A DNA stretch of 64,000 nucleotides. Source: Devosia soli (lineage in GTDB: Bacteria > Pseudomonadota > Alphaproteobacteria > Rhizobiales > Devosiaceae). The translations under genes were made by a program, and so were the position numbers. The notes under the pieces are model-generated. The model was not told the DNA's origin and did no database searches. It saw only the letters and a program-made list of their open reading frames with translations. This document shows positions 55,348 through 64,000 of this stretch, in pieces. The DNA lies in assembly GCF_000970455.1 (NCBI RefSeq), contig NZ_LAJG01000014.1, positions 856,848 to 920,847 of the forward strand. The letters run 5' to 3'. How positions within the stretch are numbered: the stretch's first letter is position 1; the number at the start of each line of letters is the position of its first letter.

Positions 55348-57039
55348 TTAGCCGCCCGAGTTTGCAATATGTCTGATCTGAAATCGCAGTTCTGACGGTG
55401 TCTCTGGCCCGAAATGTATCGTGTGGTGGTGTGCGAGAAAATCCTCCGGACCAGCGGCGCTCGGTGATGCGCCCGTTTGAGGATTTCGGTCAAATCTCGG
55501 AAAATTGGACGACGCCACCTGAAGGCGATATCGGCTGCCGCGGCGGAAGAGATGGCTGATGTGTCCGAGGCGCACAAGCACTTCGCCAGGGTTCGCACTT
55601 GTCACAGGCTGGCGGTAGATGCCATCGACAAGCCCGACGCTCCTACCGTCTGCATCAACCTCGCAGAGACGCGCCGTCCAGTCGGCGCTCCTTCCTGTCG
55701 AGGAAACCCAGAGCGATACTTCTACGAGCCCTGTAACCTCCGTGTCTTCGGCCAGAGGTTCCGACGTGAAGGTCAGCACGTCGTCTCGTTTCTCCACGGA
55801 CCGCTGATCCTTAGGGCCCGAGTTTCGCCCGAGCAACAATCCCGGCACAAAGTTCGCGCCACCCACTGTTGGAACTGGGTTCAGAGTGTCTGACAGATAG
55901 CTCAACTGCCCGCCGAGGTCGCCCAAATCTGGCTTGAGCGTTGTTCCATCGAGAAAAAACCGCTGCTGCACCGTATCTGGCAACGGCCAATCCTCGGCCG
56001 AGTGCCAAGAGTTGGAGCCCGAGCGGAAATAGCGAACCCGTGGGGTGTTCGGAGCTTCGCCCCGTCGCGCCGCATCGAAAAAGTCGAGCTGCACGTCCGA
56101 CAGACCAGCGGTCGACGCTGAATATCCGTGCCATGCATCCCCTTGCCAATCCGATGGATTGCCATGCGACCAAGGACCGATCAGCAGCCGATCGGCAATG
56201 TCACCGGACCGTTGCCGCAGCGCCGTGAAAAGCTCCAACGCGCCTTCGAGGAAGAGATCATTCCAGCCAGCGCTCACCAATGCCGGCACCTTTGTCAGCG
56301 TTAGGGCGTCGAGGTGCTCGCGATCGGCTATTGAGGCCGCGGCATTCTCTGGATTGAACCAATCCGCGGCGTACGGGGCGAGGTTGATCAGAAGATCATC
56401 GAGAACAGGAAGACGCGCAAAGGCAGCACATGGGTCGTGCTGAAGCTCAGCGAGGAACGCTTTCTCGCGCTCAACTTCGGAGGGCTGCATATGGCCAATG
56501 CGGCGCTCGAGGTCTGTCGCGCCGAGTGACTCTATGATCCAAAGCAGCAGGAAGCCGAGTTCAATCGCGCCGCCACGATATGTCCAGGTATCGCCGTGGC
56601 GGCCCGTCGTCAGATGCGGGGAAATTGCGACGAGGCCCTCCGGATCGCCGGCGGCGGCAAGCACTTGCGTCGCCCCAACGTAAGATGCGCCGAACATGAC
56701 CACCTGCCCGTTGCAAAACGCTTGGTCTCGCAGCCAGGCGATGGTGTCGGCCCCATCGTCTTTCTCATGGACAAAGGGCTCGAAATTCCCGTCGGCGCTG
56801 TAGCGTCCGCGCGTGTCCTGGATCACGATGGCATAGCCGCGCTTCAGCGCCGCCCGAAACTCCATCGCCGAAATATACTGGGTCCCAAACGCATCTTCCT
56901 TGCGATAGGGCGTGCGCTGCAGAAGGACCGGCCAAGGGCCCTCTCCGTCGGGCAGCCAGATATCGGCGCGCAGCACGCAGCCGTCGCGCATCGGTGTCTC
57001 GACGGCATCGAGGATCCGAAAGGCCCTGCTCGTGGTCAT
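55348..57039 (-). CDS. CocE/NonD family serine hydrolase
   Basis: A 563-residue cytoplasmic alpha/beta-hydrolase of the X-Pro dipeptidyl-peptidase/cocaine-esterase type. MRDGCVLRADIWLPDGEGPWP is the N-terminal signature, GASYVGATQ carries the nucleophilic serine, and the PWSHGNPSDW histidine region and a C-terminal jelly-roll domain follow. It lies 13 bases after the ABC permease, in the same operon as a sugar isomerase, so it may de-esterify or deamidate the imported compound. The true substrate is unknown. Confidence 0.87.
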   Translation of the reverse strand: MTTSRAFRILDAVETPMRDGCVLRADIWLPDGEGPWPVLLQRTPYRKEDAFGTQYISAMEFRAALKRGYAIVIQDTRGRYSADGNFEPFVHEKDDGADTIAWLRDQAFCNGQVVMFGASYVGATQVLAAAGDPEGLVAISPHLTTGRHGDTWTYRGGAIELGFLLLWIIESLGATDLERRIGHMQPSEVEREKAFLAELQHDPCAAFARLPVLDDLLINLAPYAADWFNPENAAASIADREHLDALTLTKVPALVSAGWNDLFLEGALELFTALRQRSGDIADRLLIGPWSHGNPSDWQGDAWHGYSASTAGLSDVQLDFFDAARRGEAPNTPRVRYFRSGSNSWHSAEDWPLPDTVQQRFFLDGTTLKPDLGDLGGQLSYLSDTLNPVPTVGGANFVPGLLLGRNSGPKDQRSVEKRDDVLTFTSEPLAEDTEVTGLVEVSLWVSSTGRSADWTARLCEVDADGRSVGLVDGIYRQPVTSANPGEVLVRLGHISHLFRRGSRYRLQVASSNFPRFDRNPQTGASPSAAGPEDFLAHHHTIHFGPETPSELRFQIRHIANSGG

Positions 57040-57051
57040 GGTCTCGTCCCG

Positions 57052-58029
57052 TTAAGCCCGGATGAAGCGTTGGCGGATCTGATCGAAGGACACTGCCAGG
57101 ATAAGTAGCGTACCAGCCGCTACCTGTTGCCAGGTCGAGTTTATGTTCATCAGCGTCATGCCGTTGTTAAGGACGCCGACGATGAGCAACCCCAAGACAG
57201 TGCCGAACATGCTGCCGGTACCACCCTTTAGGGAAGTGCCACCCAGAATGATCGCCGTGACCACGGCCAGTTCGAGGCCGGTGCCTGTCGTGCCCGAGGT
57301 CGAGCCGAGCTGCGAGGCACTAACGAGACCGGTAATGGCCATGCAGACGCCCGAAATGACGAAGCCGAGGAACAGCGTTTTTTTGGTGCGAATGCCGACG
57401 AGGCGCGCGGCGTTCTCATTGGCACCAATGGCATAGATTGTGCGACCGAAGACGGTGCGTGAGAGCAGCACCGCGATGCCGACAGCGATGACGAGGAAAA
57501 GCACGGCCGAGAGTGGAATATCGAGGAATGGCCGCGCAATGGCCCAATCGAATCCAGTGATGCGCACACTGCTTGCCCCGCCGATGGAGAGGGTCAGCCC
57601 GCGGAAAATCGCGAGCGTCCCCAGCGTCGTGATCAGCGCATTGACTCCGACCACCGTCACCAGAAATCCGTTGAGCATGCCGATACCCACGCCCACGAGC
57701 ACGGCAACGCCGACGGCTGGCATGATGCCCAGGCTCTGCGCGGCAATGGCAAACATCAGCGCCACAAAGGCAGTGCCGCTTCCCACCGACAAATCGAACT
57801 GACCGGCAATGAGGAGGATCGTGCCACCCGCGGCCAGAATGCCGGTGATCGAGAGCGCGGTGATGATGTTGACGATATTCGGCCAGGACAAGAAGTAAGG
57901 GGAATTGATCGTAAAGAAAACGATCTCGGCCAGAAGAAAGATCAGCAGGGCACCCCATTCGGGAGCTTTCATGCGGGCGCGAATTGTGGTCGCCGGGACG
58001 GCGCTGGTGGCTTGAACGTTTTCAGGCAT
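57052..58029 (-). CDS. ABC transporter permease, RbsC type
   Basis: A 325-residue permease with about eight to ten membrane helices. GGTILLIAGQFDLSVGSGTA and GTLAIFRGLTLSIGG, plus AARLVGIRTKK and SLKGGTGSMFGTVLGLLIVG, are typical of the ribose/simple sugar BPD_transp_2 family. It overlaps the ATPase gene by eight bases and is followed by the hydrolase. It is probably homodimeric in the membrane. Confidence 0.92.
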   Translation of the reverse strand: MPENVQATSAVPATTIRARMKAPEWGALLIFLLAEIVFFTINSPYFLSWPNIVNIITALSITGILAAGGTILLIAGQFDLSVGSGTAFVALMFAIAAQSLGIMPAVGVAVLVGVGIGMLNGFLVTVVGVNALITTLGTLAIFRGLTLSIGGASSVRITGFDWAIARPFLDIPLSAVLFLVIAVGIAVLLSRTVFGRTIYAIGANENAARLVGIRTKKTLFLGFVISGVCMAITGLVSASQLGSTSGTTGTGLELAVVTAIILGGTSLKGGTGSMFGTVLGLLIVGVLNNGMTLMNINSTWQQVAAGTLLILAVSFDQIRQRFIRA

Positions 58030-59524
58030 GAGCGCCCCCTCCGGCAGCTTCGGTCAGCCGCGCCGTTGAAATTTCGTTTTGCGGCAAATGGGCGACCATC
58101 TGCCCACGCACCATGACAATGGCCCTGGTGGCAGCTTCAGTGATGTCTTCGTAATCGGAGCTGGCGATGAGAATGCCATGCCCTTGCCGGGCCAGATCGC
58201 GCAGCACCTGGTAGATTTCCTGGCGTGCGCCGACATCGACCCCGCGCGTCGGTTCGACCAGCAACAAAAGTTTCGAACCAGCCTCGAGCCAGCGGCCAAG
58301 CAGCACTTTTTGCTGATTACCGCCGGAAAGCGTCGCGATCCGCTCGGCCCCATCGGGCCGCGAGCGCACTTTCAGCGTCTTGTGCCATCGGCCAAAGGCT
58401 GACGTTTCGATACGACGTGAGACGAACGCACCGCGTGCCAGTCTCCGCCAGCTCGGCGCCGCCAGGTTTTCAGCGACACTGCGTGGGCGCAAAAGTCCTT
58501 CGCTGGCCCGATCGGCTGGGAGAAAGCCAAAACCTTGGGCGATGGCTTCGCTCGGATGGCGGAATATCACTGGCTTGCCGTCGACAAGGATGTCGCCCGA
58601 GGCGTGAGGCACGGCACCAAAAATGGCGCCGGCCAATTCCGGCACGCCGGACCCAACCTTGCCATAGATGCCGACGATCTCGCCGGGTGCGACATCGACA
58701 TCTATGTTAAAGAAACTGTCCGAGGTGAGCCCGCGCACTTCGACGAGCCTTGCGGCGCCGGTCTCGGCGTAGACATGATGGTCTTGATGCGAGGCGACCG
58801 CCCGGCCGACCATGGCCGTAACCACGGCCGTCTGATCAACCTCGGCCACCTTGGCATCGAGCGATACCCTGCCATCGCGTAACACGCAGACTCGGTCGGC
58901 AATGGCAAAAACCTCATCGAGACGATGGGTGATGTAGAGGATGGCAACGCCGCGCGATCTCATGCGCTCGATCAGCGCGAACAGCCGCTTGGTTTCCGCA
59001 TCCGAGAGAGCTGCGGTCGGTTCGTCAAAAATCAGGCAGCGCGAGGCTCCCGCTGTGGCGCGGGCGATTTCAACGATCTGCCGCTCGCCTAACCGCAAGC
59101 TCGAAACGGGCGCATCGAGCTGCAGGTCCGCCCCGAGGGAGTCGAGCGCTCGCTGGGCAATGGACCTCATCGCGCCATAATCGACAAAGCCGAGCCGATT
59201 GGGCACAGCGCCAAGCGTAATATTCTCGGCCACGCTCAGCGTCGGCGCATCGGCTATTTCCTGTGCAATGAGCCGGATGCCAGCCTCGCGCGATTGCGCG
59301 ACGGAGCGAAAGGAAATCGGTGCGCCATCAATTTCAATATTGCCCTCGTCGGCGTGGTGGTCGCCGGCAAGGATACGCACGAAAGTCGATTTGCCGGCAC
59401 CGTTTTCCCCTAAGAGCGCCGTGACTGAGCCGGCGGGCAGATCAAGGTCCACCCCATGGAGGACCTTGACCGAGCCAAACGACTTTCTGATTCCACGAAC
59501 GGAGAGAAAAGTCGGTGCACTCAT
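58022..59524 (-). CDS. ABC transporter ATP-binding protein, RbsA type
   Basis: A 500-residue tandem ATPase. The first half has Walker A GENGAGKSTF, the signature LRLGERQIVEIARA and Walker B LIFDEPTAAL; the second half has the signature LSGGNQQKVLLGRWLEAG and Walker B-like LLLVEPTRGVDVG. As usual in the family, the second Walker A (GKVGSGVPEL) is degenerate. The ATG at 59524 lies two bases after the binding-protein stop. It energises the permease at 57052-58029. Confidence 0.93.
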   Translation of the reverse strand: MSAPTFLSVRGIRKSFGSVKVLHGVDLDLPAGSVTALLGENGAGKSTFVRILAGDHHADEGNIEIDGAPISFRSVAQSREAGIRLIAQEIADAPTLSVAENITLGAVPNRLGFVDYGAMRSIAQRALDSLGADLQLDAPVSSLRLGERQIVEIARATAGASRCLIFDEPTAALSDAETKRLFALIERMRSRGVAILYITHRLDEVFAIADRVCVLRDGRVSLDAKVAEVDQTAVVTAMVGRAVASHQDHHVYAETGAARLVEVRGLTSDSFFNIDVDVAPGEIVGIYGKVGSGVPELAGAIFGAVPHASGDILVDGKPVIFRHPSEAIAQGFGFLPADRASEGLLRPRSVAENLAAPSWRRLARGAFVSRRIETSAFGRWHKTLKVRSRPDGAERIATLSGGNQQKVLLGRWLEAGSKLLLLVEPTRGVDVGARQEIYQVLRDLARQGHGILIASSDYEDITEAATRAIVMVRGQMVAHLPQNEISTARLTEAAGGGAHA

Positions 59525-59526
59525 GA

Positions 59527-60549
59527 TTAGCAATTCGTTTCGGGATAGAGCTGCATCATGTTGTCCTTGGTGACGACTTCATGGGGCACCAGGATCTGCT
59601 TGGCGATCTCCTCGCCCTTCACTGCCTTGATCAGGTTCGGCAGGATGAGCTGGGCATATTTTTCGGGGAAGTAGGCGGCAGACGCGATGAAGTGCGGTGC
59701 CGTCCAGATCTGGCAATTGCCTGGATCAAAGTTCTGCACGCCAAGGTAGAGGTTTTCGGTGCGGTTCTGCGAACGGGCGGCGGCAAGTGCACCGGTCACC
59801 ACGTCCTCATTGATGCCCACAACGATGATCTTCTGTGCGCCAGGAAGGGCAGTCAGCGTATCGGTCACCTGACGCTGGGCCGTATCGGCCTGACCGCCGG
59901 CACCGGTATCGATGACACGCAGGTTCTGCACTTCGCCACAGACCTGGGCAAAGCCTTCGCGCATGCCACCCATGCGCATGTCGTTGACGACACCAACGGC
60001 GAGCGATTCCAGCGACACCCAGGCATCATACTGGCAGTCGAAGTTTTCTTTGAAGTACTGGCCGATGGCATAGCCGACAATTTGACCGGCATAGGTATTG
60101 GCAGCGCCCACAAAGGCGGTCTGGCAGGGCTGTTGTTCGATATCGATGGCGATGACCGGAACCTGCGGCCCCTCGGCGCAGATGTTTGCGGCAGCCGCAG
60201 CATCAGCCTGGAAGGTCACGAGACCATCAACGTTCTGCGTGCGGAACTGGCGAGCACAATCGAGCGCTGCGGCAGCATCAAACTTGGAATCGCAGGTGAC
60301 GAGATTGACACCAGCCGTTTCGGCGGCGGCAACCATGCCCTTCTGCAAGGCTTCGGTGAACGGCACACCGAGACCGAGCTGGGTGAAGCCGATGGTCAGC
60401 CCTTCCCCGCTGCCCGGTGCGATTTCTTCGAACTGCGCCACCTCCGGCGGCGGCGTGATGCCGGCGTCCTGGGCGATCACATTAGTGCTCGCCATGCCGA
60501 TCACGCTCAGCATAACGGCCACCGGCCGTAGGCTCCTCAAAATAGTCAT
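59527..60549 (-). CDS. ABC sugar-binding protein, RbsB-like, cysteine-rich
   Basis: A 340-residue periplasmic protein with a signal peptide (PVAVMLSVIGMASTNVIAQ) and the type I binding fold (LTIGFTQLGLGVPFTEALQK). Strong gaggag precedes the ATG. The mature protein has eight cysteines (CDSKFDAAAALDC, NICAEG, QPCQTA, FDCQYD, QVCGEV, GNCQIW and the last residue), far more than usual for this family, so up to four disulfides are possible. Ligand unknown; the operon suggests an aldose or modified sugar. Confidence 0.9.
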   Translation of the reverse strand: MTILRSLRPVAVMLSVIGMASTNVIAQDAGITPPPEVAQFEEIAPGSGEGLTIGFTQLGLGVPFTEALQKGMVAAAETAGVNLVTCDSKFDAAAALDCARQFRTQNVDGLVTFQADAAAAANICAEGPQVPVIAIDIEQQPCQTAFVGAANTYAGQIVGYAIGQYFKENFDCQYDAWVSLESLAVGVVNDMRMGGMREGFAQVCGEVQNLRVIDTGAGGQADTAQRQVTDTLTALPGAQKIIVVGINEDVVTGALAAARSQNRTENLYLGVQNFDPGNCQIWTAPHFIASAAYFPEKYAQLILPNLIKAVKGEEIAKQILVPHEVVTKDNMMQLYPETNC

Positions 60550-60579
60550 GTCTTTCTCCTCCTGTTGATCTTTTGCGGG

Positions 60580-62031
60580 TCAGACGACCTGCGTGAATTT
60601 GAGGCCAAGCAGCTTGGCCAATTTTTCGATGCGCCCGGCAATATGCCCCACGCCAACCGCGCAATGATGCGCCGGCCCGACGGCATTCCAGGCTTCAGTG
60701 AAGGCGCGCGCGCCATTGGCAAAGCGATAGCGGCTATTGGTATTGCCGATTTCAAGGATCGGTCCGGGCACGGATTCGCCTTCGGCCAGCAGCAGTTCGA
60801 CCCGGCCTTCACGCTCGATGACCGAGAGCAGCGTCACCGGCCCGTGCCTCACCGACATTTCCACTGAAACGCCGCGCCCGACCTTACCATGATAGACTTC
60901 GAGCGGCCGCACCTTGGTTTTGCCCTGGGCGATCTTGGTATGGCCAGGGCCGTCATGGCCCATCAGGACCACGTCGTCGTCGAAGTCGATGGCATAGTAT
61001 TCGGTAAACGAGCCCCCTACTCCAAAGGCATCCATGATCTTCATGGCCTGGGCATTCTTGATCTCATATTCGCCCGCCACCGGAACGCCCGATGCGGTCA
61101 GTAGCGAACAACCCAGAATGACCGAAGAGATGAGATCTTCGTGCTCGTGACCGGGCACCGACACGAAGAAATAGGCCATCGAGCCGAGATCATGCGCGGC
61201 TACCAGCTTGTGGAGCGCCGCCGAGGTCGATGCTGCGCGGCGCAGCTCCGCCGGATCGCAATCCGGCTGGATTTCGAATTCGCTTTCGATGCGGGCCAGC
61301 ATCGCGTCAATCTCGGCGGGATCGAGGTTCTGCCGGACCTGGGCTAGCTCATCCATTTCGAGAAAATCGACCACGGTGCCGAAGGCCGCAGATTGCGCGG
61401 TCAAATCTGAATAGATGTCGAGCATGCCGCCATAATAGTGGCCCATGACGCCAAGGCGATTATGCGCCATGACATGGGCAACGCGCGCAGCTTCGATCCA
61501 GTCCTCGATTTCGGCATCGACATGCCCATCGCCTTCGAGGACGCCCGTCACCTGATGGGCGTCGATACCGGATCGATTGAAGACGTTGATGATCTCGGGA
61601 ACGGGACAGGCCGCGCAATAGGCGAGCCATTCCCCGGTCATGCGCGTGCGGTTCTTCATGCGATTGAAGGCGACATAGTCAATGGCGCGCTCGGGCTGCA
61701 GATTGAGCACCACAACCGGGACACCAGCGCGCCGCACGACGGGCAGAACCGTGGACGACAGCGCATAGGTCGTTACATATAAAAAAAGCACTTCCACATC
61801 GGCCGACCGAAACTGGTGGCCCGCCTCGACCGCCTTTTGCGGCGTGTCGATAAGCCCCAGATTGACGATCTCGACGCCTGGCCGGGCAAGCTTGTCCGCG
61901 ACCTTGCCAACATAGCCCTCAAGGCGTGCCTGCAGCCCCTCGAACTGCGGCCAATAGGCGTCGAGGCCGATGCCGAACAGGCCAACTTTGAGAGGGCGTT
62001 CCGAGGACCGGAGCGTCTCGCCAGATTGCAT
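60580..62031 (-). CDS. L-fucose/L-arabinose isomerase family protein
   Basis: A 483-residue cytoplasmic protein. KVGLFGIGLDAYWPQFEGLQ is the N-terminal block, and GHYYGGMLDIYSDLT, EHEDLISSVILGCSLLTASG and PVAGEYEIKNAQAMKIMD belong to the fucose-isomerase-like fold. It probably converts the imported sugar between aldose and ketose forms. I chose the ATG at 62031 with agagg upstream over a start 14 codons earlier. It is the first gene of the operon and divergent from the AraC regulator. Confidence 0.85.
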   Translation of the reverse strand: MQSGETLRSSERPLKVGLFGIGLDAYWPQFEGLQARLEGYVGKVADKLARPGVEIVNLGLIDTPQKAVEAGHQFRSADVEVLFLYVTTYALSSTVLPVVRRAGVPVVVLNLQPERAIDYVAFNRMKNRTRMTGEWLAYCAACPVPEIINVFNRSGIDAHQVTGVLEGDGHVDAEIEDWIEAARVAHVMAHNRLGVMGHYYGGMLDIYSDLTAQSAAFGTVVDFLEMDELAQVRQNLDPAEIDAMLARIESEFEIQPDCDPAELRRAASTSAALHKLVAAHDLGSMAYFFVSVPGHEHEDLISSVILGCSLLTASGVPVAGEYEIKNAQAMKIMDAFGVGGSFTEYYAIDFDDDVVLMGHDGPGHTKIAQGKTKVRPLEVYHGKVGRGVSVEMSVRHGPVTLLSVIEREGRVELLLAEGESVPGPILEIGNTNSRYRFANGARAFTEAWNAVGPAHHCAVGVGHIAGRIEKLAKLLGLKFTQVV

Positions 62032-62090
62032 TATGCCTCTCCTCGATGCTTCGACATGAAGGCGAAGCGGCACTTTTTAGCGCTCTCATT

Positions 62091-62102
62091 CGAAAACTGA
62101 TC
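62091..62102. promoter_or_regulatory. AraC-type half site, copy 1
   Basis: CGAAAACTGATC, repeated exactly at 62175-62186 in the same orientation, 84 bases apart (about eight helical turns). It lies 60 bases before the isomerase start. Confidence 0.55.
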
Positions 62103-62174
62103 TTGAAAAAGACATTAACACTCGATCTCAGCGCGAGAAGTAGCTACCACTTTCGGGAAATGATCTGTTCCATA

Positions 62175-62186
62175 CGAAAACTGATC
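62175..62186. promoter_or_regulatory. AraC-type half site, copy 2
   Basis: Second copy of CGAAAACTGATC, ending two bases before the ATG of the AraC gene. Binding here would probably shut off that gene's own translation start region or promoter, giving autoregulation. Confidence 0.55.
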
Positions 62187-62188
62187 AC

Positions 62189-63073
62189 ATGAAAGAGACA
62201 GACTACTTTACCTATCTGCCTGATAGCGCCGTCTGCGAGGCGCTCGGCTGCACCGCATTTTCGACCGGATACACGCGGATTCCTCCTGGCTCTGTGTATC
62301 CCCCCGTGCGCCATCCCGATGACCATCATTTCATCTGGGAGAAGGGCCGCACCCTGCAGGCCTATCAGTTTGCGCTCATCAGCGAAGGGCGTGGCCAGCT
62401 GCAATCATCGCCTGACCCTACCAAGGTGCATGAAGTCAGTTCTGGCGATATCATTCTGATGTTTCCTGGGGTCTGGCATCGCTTTGGCCCGGATCCGGAA
62501 ACTGGCTGGGTCGAAAGCTGGATCGAATGCCGCGGCCCGGCCTTCGACCGCGTCTTCACCATGGGCCTGATGCCGATCGAAGCCCCCGTTTGGCATGCTG
62601 GCAGCGAGGCCGAGGCGATCTTTTGCAGGGTGCACGAGCTGGCTCAGGAAGACGCTATCCTGCATCAACCGACGCTTTCTGTCCTCGGCTTGCATCTTTT
62701 GGCCCAGCTCTGCCAATCGCGCGGCATCGCCGAGCAAGGGCGCGTTCGCCTTGTCGAACAGGCCCGCCGCGCCTTGATGGAAACAAGCGGCGATGCGCCC
62801 GCACTCGAATCTATCGCCCGCGATCTCGGCCTTAGCTATTCGACACTTCGCCGTCTCTTCCGCGAGCACACCGGCATCTCGCTGAAACAGTACCAGACCG
62901 ATGTCCGCATCCGCCGTGCATGCGAACTCCTGCGTAATTCCGACCGCTCGATCAAGGCGATCTCAGGCTATCTGGGTTACAGCTCGCCATTCCATTTTTC
63001 CGCGCAGTTCAGAAAATCCACCGGCCTAGCGCCGTCGGAATGGCGAGCAAGAAACCGCCCCGAGTCATATTAG
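62189..63073 (+). CDS. AraC family regulator of the sugar operon
   Basis: A 294-residue regulator. The N-terminal cupin-like domain (FALISEGRGQLQSSPDPTKV, then GDIILMFPGVWHRFGPDPET) is of the AraC-binding type, and the C-terminus holds the two helix-turn-helix units (LESIARDLGLSYSTLRRLFR, then IKAISGYLGYSSPFHFSAQF). It is divergent from the isomerase-ABC operon and most likely controls it through the two direct repeats in the shared 157-base region. No ribosome site precedes the ATG. Confidence 0.9.
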   Translation: MKETDYFTYLPDSAVCEALGCTAFSTGYTRIPPGSVYPPVRHPDDHHFIWEKGRTLQAYQFALISEGRGQLQSSPDPTKVHEVSSGDIILMFPGVWHRFGPDPETGWVESWIECRGPAFDRVFTMGLMPIEAPVWHAGSEAEAIFCRVHELAQEDAILHQPTLSVLGLHLLAQLCQSRGIAEQGRVRLVEQARRALMETSGDAPALESIARDLGLSYSTLRRLFREHTGISLKQYQTDVRIRRACELLRNSDRSIKAISGYLGYSSPFHFSAQFRKSTGLAPSEWRARNRPESY

Positions 63074-63553
63074 CGACGGGTAGTGCGCCGTTCGAGTGAA
63101 TTGGCGCACAAAAGGCACGAGATAAATGCCATTCAGGCCATATGAGACAAAGCGCCTTGCGGTCTTAGCGGCATTCCGCAATTACCCTGAAATGGACCGA
63201 CAGCGTGCAGTAGAGATGACGGTCTTGATATCGAACCCAGTCCATCCCCTTGCCCTGATTATGCTGTTCGGAGCTATTGAGCCTAGCTTAGGCCTTTAGG
63301 GCAATACTTTGGGAAAATGCGCCCGTTCTCATTCATTAGAAGCAACTGACACACGGCCCTTTCTCGCCGGTCACAGCCTACACGCCAAAGTCGTGATTGA
63401 TGTGAACGCCTTGGGCGTAGCAAGCGCGTATGGGGTCAACGCCGACGGTTGCACCGTTCCGGGCTGCTCCAAGAAGTTGGTCTGTCGACCAGCAGCGGCG
63501 ATTTTCATTTGAAAGGCCAGCTGCCTTGAAAACATAGAGCAGCTCAATGGGAA
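63074..63553. other. Intergenic stretch with one hairpin
   Basis: About 480 bases. A 7-bp stem GTGCGCC/GGCGCAC (63083-63109) just after the AraC stop could end that transcript, though no T-run follows. The frame at 63309-63512 lacks a ribosome site and similarity. Confidence 0.45.
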
Positions 63554-64000
63554 TCACACTTCCGCTCCTGCGATGCTCTTTATGAAGCGCAGGCCACGCT
63601 GATATTCAGTTACGCCGAAGTGCTCGAGCATCAGCGGCACATCGCGGCCAAGCTTATGAATTTCGGCAAGGTAAACGCGGTAGTCGAGATTGCCCTCACC
63701 CGGCGGCACTTCGTCGAGATGGAAGGAAATCGTGCCCGGTCCACCCTTCATCACGATATCCTTGGCGTGGCACGAAACCACCCATGGCCCCAAAAAGCGC
63801 AAAGGCCTCGCGGATCATGGCGCCGGTGTTGAAATAGAGCCGTGGCGTGATCACGAGGTTGGCAGCGTCAATATGGGCGCCGAACTCCGCGCGGTCGATC
63901 GCCTTCAAGAGCTTGAGATAGTTTTCCGGCGTGTCGGTCACGAGCCAGGGCACCATCTCGAGGGAGAATTTTGTGCGCTTTGGCTTTACCGCATCGATGA
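63554..64000 (-). pseudogene. Sugar phosphate isomerase/epimerase, frameshifted, cut by window
   Basis: The minus strand from the right edge reads DAVKPKRTKFSLEMVPWLVT, DTPENYLKLLKAIDRAEFGA, then HIDAANLVITPRLYFNTG and REAFALFG. The frame then breaks near 63785-63797 in a T/G run and continues GPWVVSCHAKDIVMKGGPGT, HLDEVPPGEGNLDYRVYLAE and LEHFGVTEYQRGLRFIKSIA. Together these are the C-terminal half of a xylose-isomerase-like TIM barrel with its metal ligands (E, D, H-A-K-D). One extra base explains the break, either a real mutation or a sequencing error. The start lies beyond 64000. Confidence 0.8.

Overview
The window is GC-rich chromosomal-type DNA of an alphaproteobacterium, most likely a member of the Hyphomicrobiales (Devosia-like or rhizobium-like). 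This rests on the Sinorhizobium-style arsenic operon (arsR, two arsC types, an aquaglyceroporin in place of ArsB, arsH), chemoreceptors ending in a D-W-S-E-F pentapeptide, many ABC and TRAP/Tct-type solute-binding systems, and gene order and codon use typical of that order. I ran no database search; all family assignments come from motifs read in the translations.

Layout. 1-10199: a carbohydrate/glycerophosphate-type ABC import locus in which a three-gene module (GpdQ-like metallophosphoesterase, family 1 solute-binding protein, CxxGKDRTG phosphatase) occurs twice, each copy with its own TetR regulator. Only the second copy carries the permeases and ATPase. 10.2-16.4 kb: small genes, a membrane chemoreceptor coupled to a small secreted protein, a tandem HD-GYP protein, and remnants of a histidine-kinase HPt domain and an IS3 transposase. 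16.7-19.5 kb: arsenic operon. 19.7-31.7 kb: a SulP anion permease behind a structured leader, NhaA, an alanine symporter, a ClC channel, a BCCT transporter and a DUF2254 membrane protein, with two small secreted proteins and several orphan terminators. 31.8-38.7 kb: an SDR relic, a TctABC tricarboxylate transporter, a TauE/SafE exporter, a BCCT relic, and a sulfide:quinone oxidoreductase plus thioredoxin pair behind an FNR/FixK-like box. 39.5-41.7 kb: a LacI regulator, two matching operators around a promoter, and an AraC regulator. 41.7-54.5 kb: a signalling zone with a soluble PAS chemoreceptor, LysR, IS110 and sensor-kinase relics, an operon of a response regulator HD-GYP protein, a secreted SUOX-fold protein and a hybrid histidine kinase, then ROK and LuxR regulators and a globin-coupled chemoreceptor with a small coupled protein. 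55.3-63.1 kb: a ribose-type ABC operon with a sugar isomerase and a CocE-type hydrolase, facing an AraC regulator. The right edge holds a frameshifted sugar epimerase-like gene.

How it fits together. Nutrient uptake (organophosphate, tricarboxylate, unknown sugar), ion and stress handling (arsenic, Na+, Cl-, betaine/choline, sulfide) and motility/c-di-GMP signalling dominate. Decayed genes cluster at about 12-15, 31.8-32.2, 36.5-36.9, 43.9-46.7 and 54.5 kb, which suggests repeated insertion and deletion between intact operons. The most unusual loci are the duplicated phosphoesterase/phosphatase ABC locus, the HD-GYP/SUOX-like/kinase operon, the small proteins coupled to chemoreceptors, the SulP leader RNA, and the LacI-AraC and AraC-isomerase control regions. 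I found no rRNA, no convincing tRNA and no CRISPR array.
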